Positions 61,405 to 64,000 of a stretch of 64,000 nucleotides of DNA are shown here, piece after piece. Positions within the stretch are counted from its first letter, which is position 1. Each line of letters opens with the position of its first letter. The notes beneath the pieces are model-generated. The model ran no database searches, was not told the DNA's origin, and saw nothing but the letters and a program-made list of their open reading frames with translations. Both the position numbers and the translations under genes were made by a program. Source of the DNA: an uncultured Eubacteriales bacterium (GTDB lineage Bacteria > Bacillota > Clostridia > Oscillospirales > Oscillospiraceae); the NCBI GenBank assembly GCA_900544765.1, contig UQWI01000005.1:1-64000 (forward strand), given 5' to 3'.

Positions 61405-62616
61405 ATGAAGTTGTCCAAAATTGACAGGCATTTTTCCTTACCAGAACAATGGATTAATTACTGTTTTTGCGAGTTTTTGCCTCTTGCAGCGTCTGATTCA
61501 TCTTTTCGTGCTTTTATTCAACGTCATATTTCTATATATTTTGCTAGAGAAATGGGGTGGTCCGCCTTCGTTGGGGATACATATCTCGCTCCAGGCAGCG
61601 ATCGGCTGGATGAGTACCTGGACGACTTTATAGATCGGGCCATAGACCCGGACGAAGTCAGGGAGAGCTCGATGTCCGGTGAAGAGGAGTATTTGCAGCT
61701 GTTCATAGCGCACTCGCTCGACGACACGGAGCAGTATGAGGACGTTGTCGCCAGCGGCTCGAGCTACTCAGGGCCCGACATCAAGTACTCCAAATTCGTC
61801 AGCTCCTACGGCCGGCTGGACACCGGCTCCGGCATAGAGATGGTGCGCCTGTCCTCGGCATCCGTGCCGAACGAGGGCTTCAACGTCTACTCCGACGACG
61901 CCACGCTGCTGTGTTACAGCCTCTCCGGCGAGGGTGACGTCATCATAGACGGCAGGGCCCTGCGCTGCCGCAAATATGACTGCGTCTGGGGCGACTGCGC
62001 ACGGCGCATCCAGTACCGCGCCCTGCCCGGCAAGGTGTGGGAGTGCGCCTTCCTGCGCGTACACGGGCATATGCGCTCGCAGCTCTTCTCCAAGGTCTGC
62101 GAGACAGTATACGCCGACGGGTACATACAGCTCACCTTCGGCGCGGGTACGCGTTTCCGTTCACTCATCTGGCAGCTGCTCAGCCCGCGCACGGAGTCCA
62201 GCCCCTATCCCGACTCCGTCTACGCCCATCTGCTGCTGGGCCTCTTTGTGGAAGTTGAGCTGGCCCTGGTCAGCCTCTCCGCCAAGCAGGTCATAGTGCC
62301 GGACATAATCAGCGCGATACAGAGCTATCTCGAGCGCAATTACCCCAGCCAGATAACCCTGGACGCGCTCTCGAAGAACTTCGGAATCAGCAAATACCAC
62401 ATGTCGCGCGAGTTCAAGCGGTACATAGGCAAGAGCCCGAACGACTACCTCATAGACATCCGTCTCGACCACGCCAAAGTGCTGCTTGTGGACTCGGCGC
62501 GCACCATCGCGGAGATAGGCCAGCTCGTTGGGATACCGAACACCAACCACTTCCTGTACCTCTTCAAAACGCGCGAGGGCATTACCCCCAGCGCCTTCAG
62601 AAAGCAGCGCATATAA
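61405..62616 (+). CDS. AraC-family transcriptional regulator
   Basis: The 403-residue protein has a C-terminal double helix-turn-helix (ITLDALSKNFGISKYHMSRE, then IAEIGQLVGIPNTNHFLYLF and GITPSAFRKQR). The middle has a cupin-like sensor stretch (LLCYSLSGEGDVIIDGRALR). The N-terminal 50 residues are AT-rich and unlike the rest. The ATG at 61405 has no ribosome site and overlaps a TATAAT (TTGACG-N17-TATAAT), so the real start may be leaderless or internal, for example the ATG at 61552. It faces the acyl-CoA operon and probably activates it. Confidence 0.85.
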   Translation: MKLSKIDRHFSLPEQWINYCFCEFLPLAASDSSFRAFIQRHISIYFAREMGWSAFVGDTYLAPGSDRLDEYLDDFIDRAIDPDEVRESSMSGEEEYLQLFIAHSLDDTEQYEDVVASGSSYSGPDIKYSKFVSSYGRLDTGSGIEMVRLSSASVPNEGFNVYSDDATLLCYSLSGEGDVIIDGRALRCRKYDCVWGDCARRIQYRALPGKVWECAFLRVHGHMRSQLFSKVCETVYADGYIQLTFGAGTRFRSLIWQLLSPRTESSPYPDSVYAHLLLGLFVEVELALVSLSAKQVIVPDIISAIQSYLERNYPSQITLDALSKNFGISKYHMSREFKRYIGKSPNDYLIDIRLDHAKVLLVDSARTIAEIGQLVGIPNTNHFLYLFKTREGITPSAFRKQRI

Positions 62617-62621
62617 AAAAA

Positions 62622-62652
62622 CATGCGCCGCCAAACAGCAAAGCGGCGCATG
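62622..62652 (+). terminator. Hairpin after the AraC gene
   Basis: ATGCGCCGC pairs with GCGGCGCAT across an 11-nt loop right after the araC-type stop codon. There is no T-run on the plus strand, but A-run on the other side. Confidence 0.6.
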
Positions 62653-62694
62653 GAATTTCGCGCTGTTTTGACGGCGCGGCCGTTCCCGCGCAGC

Positions 62695-62728
62695 AAAAAA
62701 GCCTCCGGCATATGCCGGAGGCTTTTTT
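62695..62728. terminator. Bidirectional terminator before folA end
   Basis: AAAAAAGCCTCCGGC and GCCGGAGGCTTTTTT form a perfect stem with an ATAT loop. It ends the folA-thyA transcript (minus strand) and any read-through from the araC-type gene. Confidence 0.9.
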
Positions 62729-62730
62729 AA

Positions 62731-63207
62731 TCAGGACTGTTTTTCGTATACGCAGAACTCGCAGCTTATGCCGCCGGAGGTGAATCTCTCGGTGGAAGTC
62801 TGCTTCCAGTCGGGCAGGGTGTCCAGGTTGGGGAAATATGCGTCGGAGCGCGGCGTGGCGTCTATCTTCGTGACATAAATCTTGTCCAGGTACGGGAACA
62901 TCGCCATGTAGACCGTGGCGCCGCCCACGACGAAGGTGCGCTCGTCCCTGCAGAGCTCCAGGGCCTCCTCGGGCGTATGTACTATCTCCGCGCCCTCGAC
63001 CTCGCTCTCCTGGCGCGTCAGGACGATGTTCCGGCGCCCGGCGAGGGGTTTGCCCCCCGGGAAGTCGAGCAGCGTCTTGCTGCCCACGATGAGAGTAGAG
63101 CCCTTGGTTATCTCGGCGAAGCGCCGCCTGTCCTCGGGGACCACGATGGGCTGGGTGCCTTCGCTGCCTATCCCCCAATCTGTATATACCGCGACTATAG
63201 CTTCCAT
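62731..63207 (-). CDS. folA: Dihydrofolate reductase with atypical N-terminal loop
   Basis: The 158-residue protein has MEAIVAVYTDWGIGSEGTQP, a PEDRRRF helix with the catalytic acid, LIVGSKTLLDFPGGKPL and TFVVGGATVYMAM (NADPH site). The usual LPW after the GxG loop is replaced by QPI. It reduces dihydrofolate to tetrahydrofolate, which thymidylate synthase consumes, and the thyA gene lies 32 bp upstream in the same operon. AAGGAAGGAA precedes the ATG. Confidence 0.85.
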   Translation of the reverse strand: MEAIVAVYTDWGIGSEGTQPIVVPEDRRRFAEITKGSTLIVGSKTLLDFPGGKPLAGRRNIVLTRQESEVEGAEIVHTPEEALELCRDERTFVVGGATVYMAMFPYLDKIYVTKIDATPRSDAYFPNLDTLPDWKQTSTERFTSGGISCEFCVYEKQS

Positions 63208-63239
63208 TAATCAGATTCCTTCCTTATCTTAGCCGCCGC

Positions 63240-64000
63240 TCAGACCGCGACGGGTATTTTCTCTTTCAGTTCCGTATACCGGTAACCCGGAAGGGAGAAA
63301 CTGTCCCGCGTGAAGGCATAAAAATCATGTATTTCGGGATCTATGACGAGCTGCGGAGCCGGATACTGCGGGTTTTCAAGTATCCTCTCGACTATAGGCA
63401 CATGCCTGTCGTAGATGTGTGCGTCGGCGATGACGTGCATCAGCTCGCCCGCGCGCAGGCCGCTCGCCTGGGCGAACATATGCACCAGCACCGCGTACTG
63501 GCAGACGTTCCAGTTGTTGGCCGTGAGCATGTCCTGGCTGCGCTGGTTGAGTATGGCGTTGAGCGTGTCGCCGGTTACGTTGAAGGTCATGGAATAGGCG
63601 CAGGGATAGAGGGCCATCTCGTGCAAGTCCTCGAAGTTGTAGAGGCTTGTCAGGATGCGGCGCGAGGCCGGGTTGTGCTTCAAATCGTAGAGCACGCGGT
63701 CCACCTGGTCGAACTCGCCCTCCGGATATGTGTGCTTTACGCCGAGCTGATAGCCGTAGGCCTTGCCGATTGAGCCGTTCTCGTCCGCCCAGGCGTCCCA
63801 GACGCGGCTCCTGAGCTCGTGTACGTTGTTGGACTTCTGCTGCCATATCCACAGCAGCTCGTCCACCGCGCTCTTCCAGAAGGTGCGGCGGATGGTCAAA
63901 ATGGGGAATTCCTCGGAGAGGTCATAGCGGTTCACTATGCCGAAGCGCTTTACCGTGTGGGCGCTCTCCCCCGTGTCGTCCCAGCGCGGACGCACCTGCC
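63240..64000 (-). CDS. thyA: Thymidylate synthase (N-terminus beyond the window)
   Basis: The visible 253 or so codons run off the right edge; the frame stays open to position 64000. They include RPRWDDTGESAHTVKRFGIV, a FPILTIRRTFWKSAVDELLW block, ALYPCAYSMTFNV with the catalytic Cys, LNQRSQDMLTANNWNVCQYA and HVIADAHIYDRHVPIVERIL. It methylates dUMP using methylene-tetrahydrofolate and produces dihydrofolate for the neighbouring reductase. Only a short N-terminal part, roughly 20-25 residues, should be missing. Confidence 0.93.
   Translation of the reverse strand, partial: QVRPRWDDTGESAHTVKRFGIVNRYDLSEEFPILTIRRTFWKSAVDELLWIWQQKSNNVHELRSRVWDAWADENGSIGKAYGYQLGVKHTYPEGEFDQVDRVLYDLKHNPASRRILTSLYNFEDLHEMALYPCAYSMTFNVTGDTLNAILNQRSQDMLTANNWNVCQYAVLVHMFAQASGLRAGELMHVIADAHIYDRHVPIVERILENPQYPAPQLVIDPEIHDFYAFTRDSFSLPGYRYTELKEKIPVAV

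Overview
The window looks like a piece of chromosome from a GC-rich, spore-forming member of the Clostridia, probably an Oscillospirales-type anaerobe. This is an inference. It rests on a complete spoIIAA-spoIIAB-sigF operon, an Fe-S type PurF, stand-alone purine cyclohydrolase and formyltransferase genes in place of a fused PurH, frequent ATA isoleucine codons, and a CaiB/Etf/acyl-CoA dehydrogenase cluster. No rRNA, tRNA or CRISPR array was seen.

Layout. Positions 1-1480 are an AT-rich accessory scrap: an MGMT-like gene plus broken pieces of a sigma-like factor, a conjugative-element HTH protein and a phospholipase C-like gene. Next come a MarR/MFS pair (1484-3176), a C-terminal fragment of adenosylhomocysteinase, a membrane alpha/beta hydrolase, and an Agr-like LytTR/sensor pair whose kinase is cut by one in-frame amber codon (6178-8222). 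From 8428 to 12636 (minus strand) lies a DUF2975/XRE-led operon of small membrane-anchored proteins of unknown function, including two tandem paralogs. It is followed by the spoIIA operon (12863-14318) and a YtrA-type GntR/ABC exporter operon (14464-17505).

Positions 17641-29983 form a sugar-use locus. It holds an L-fucose/arabinose isomerase-like enzyme, DUF4867, xylulokinase and a ChvE-MmsA-MmsB importer, with a divergent ROK repressor and aldose 1-epimerase. A shared 11-bp motif lies at both divergent promoters, and a 145-bp sequence is duplicated between the binding-protein and ATPase genes. Positions 30074-34884 hold a lipoprotein, a NusG-II/Gx transporter pair, and an FHA-FtsW fusion with its partner transpeptidase. 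Positions 35275-46519 carry a nine-gene purine biosynthesis operon (purE-C-F-M-N-O-like-AICARFT-purD-purL).

Directly after purL an AT-rich element of about 7.7 kb (46544-54245) has been inserted inside the operon's terminator hairpin, so one arm now lies on each side of it. It carries TnpV, a coiled-coil CHAT protease, a PadR-controlled module (unknown protein, DUF998-like membrane protein, KTR zinc-ribbon, HEAT protein), a sigma-like factor, a small protein and a large serine recombinase. No relaxase was seen. The CHAT protein and the PadR module are the best candidates for undescribed biology.

On the far side, an acyl-CoA metabolism operon (54271-61153, minus strand) encodes acyl-CoA dehydrogenase, EtfBA, a CaiB-like CoA-transferase, two crotonase-fold proteins and a DUF169 protein. 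It faces a divergent AraC regulator across a perfect inverted repeat. The window ends with dihydrofolate reductase and a truncated thymidylate synthase gene.
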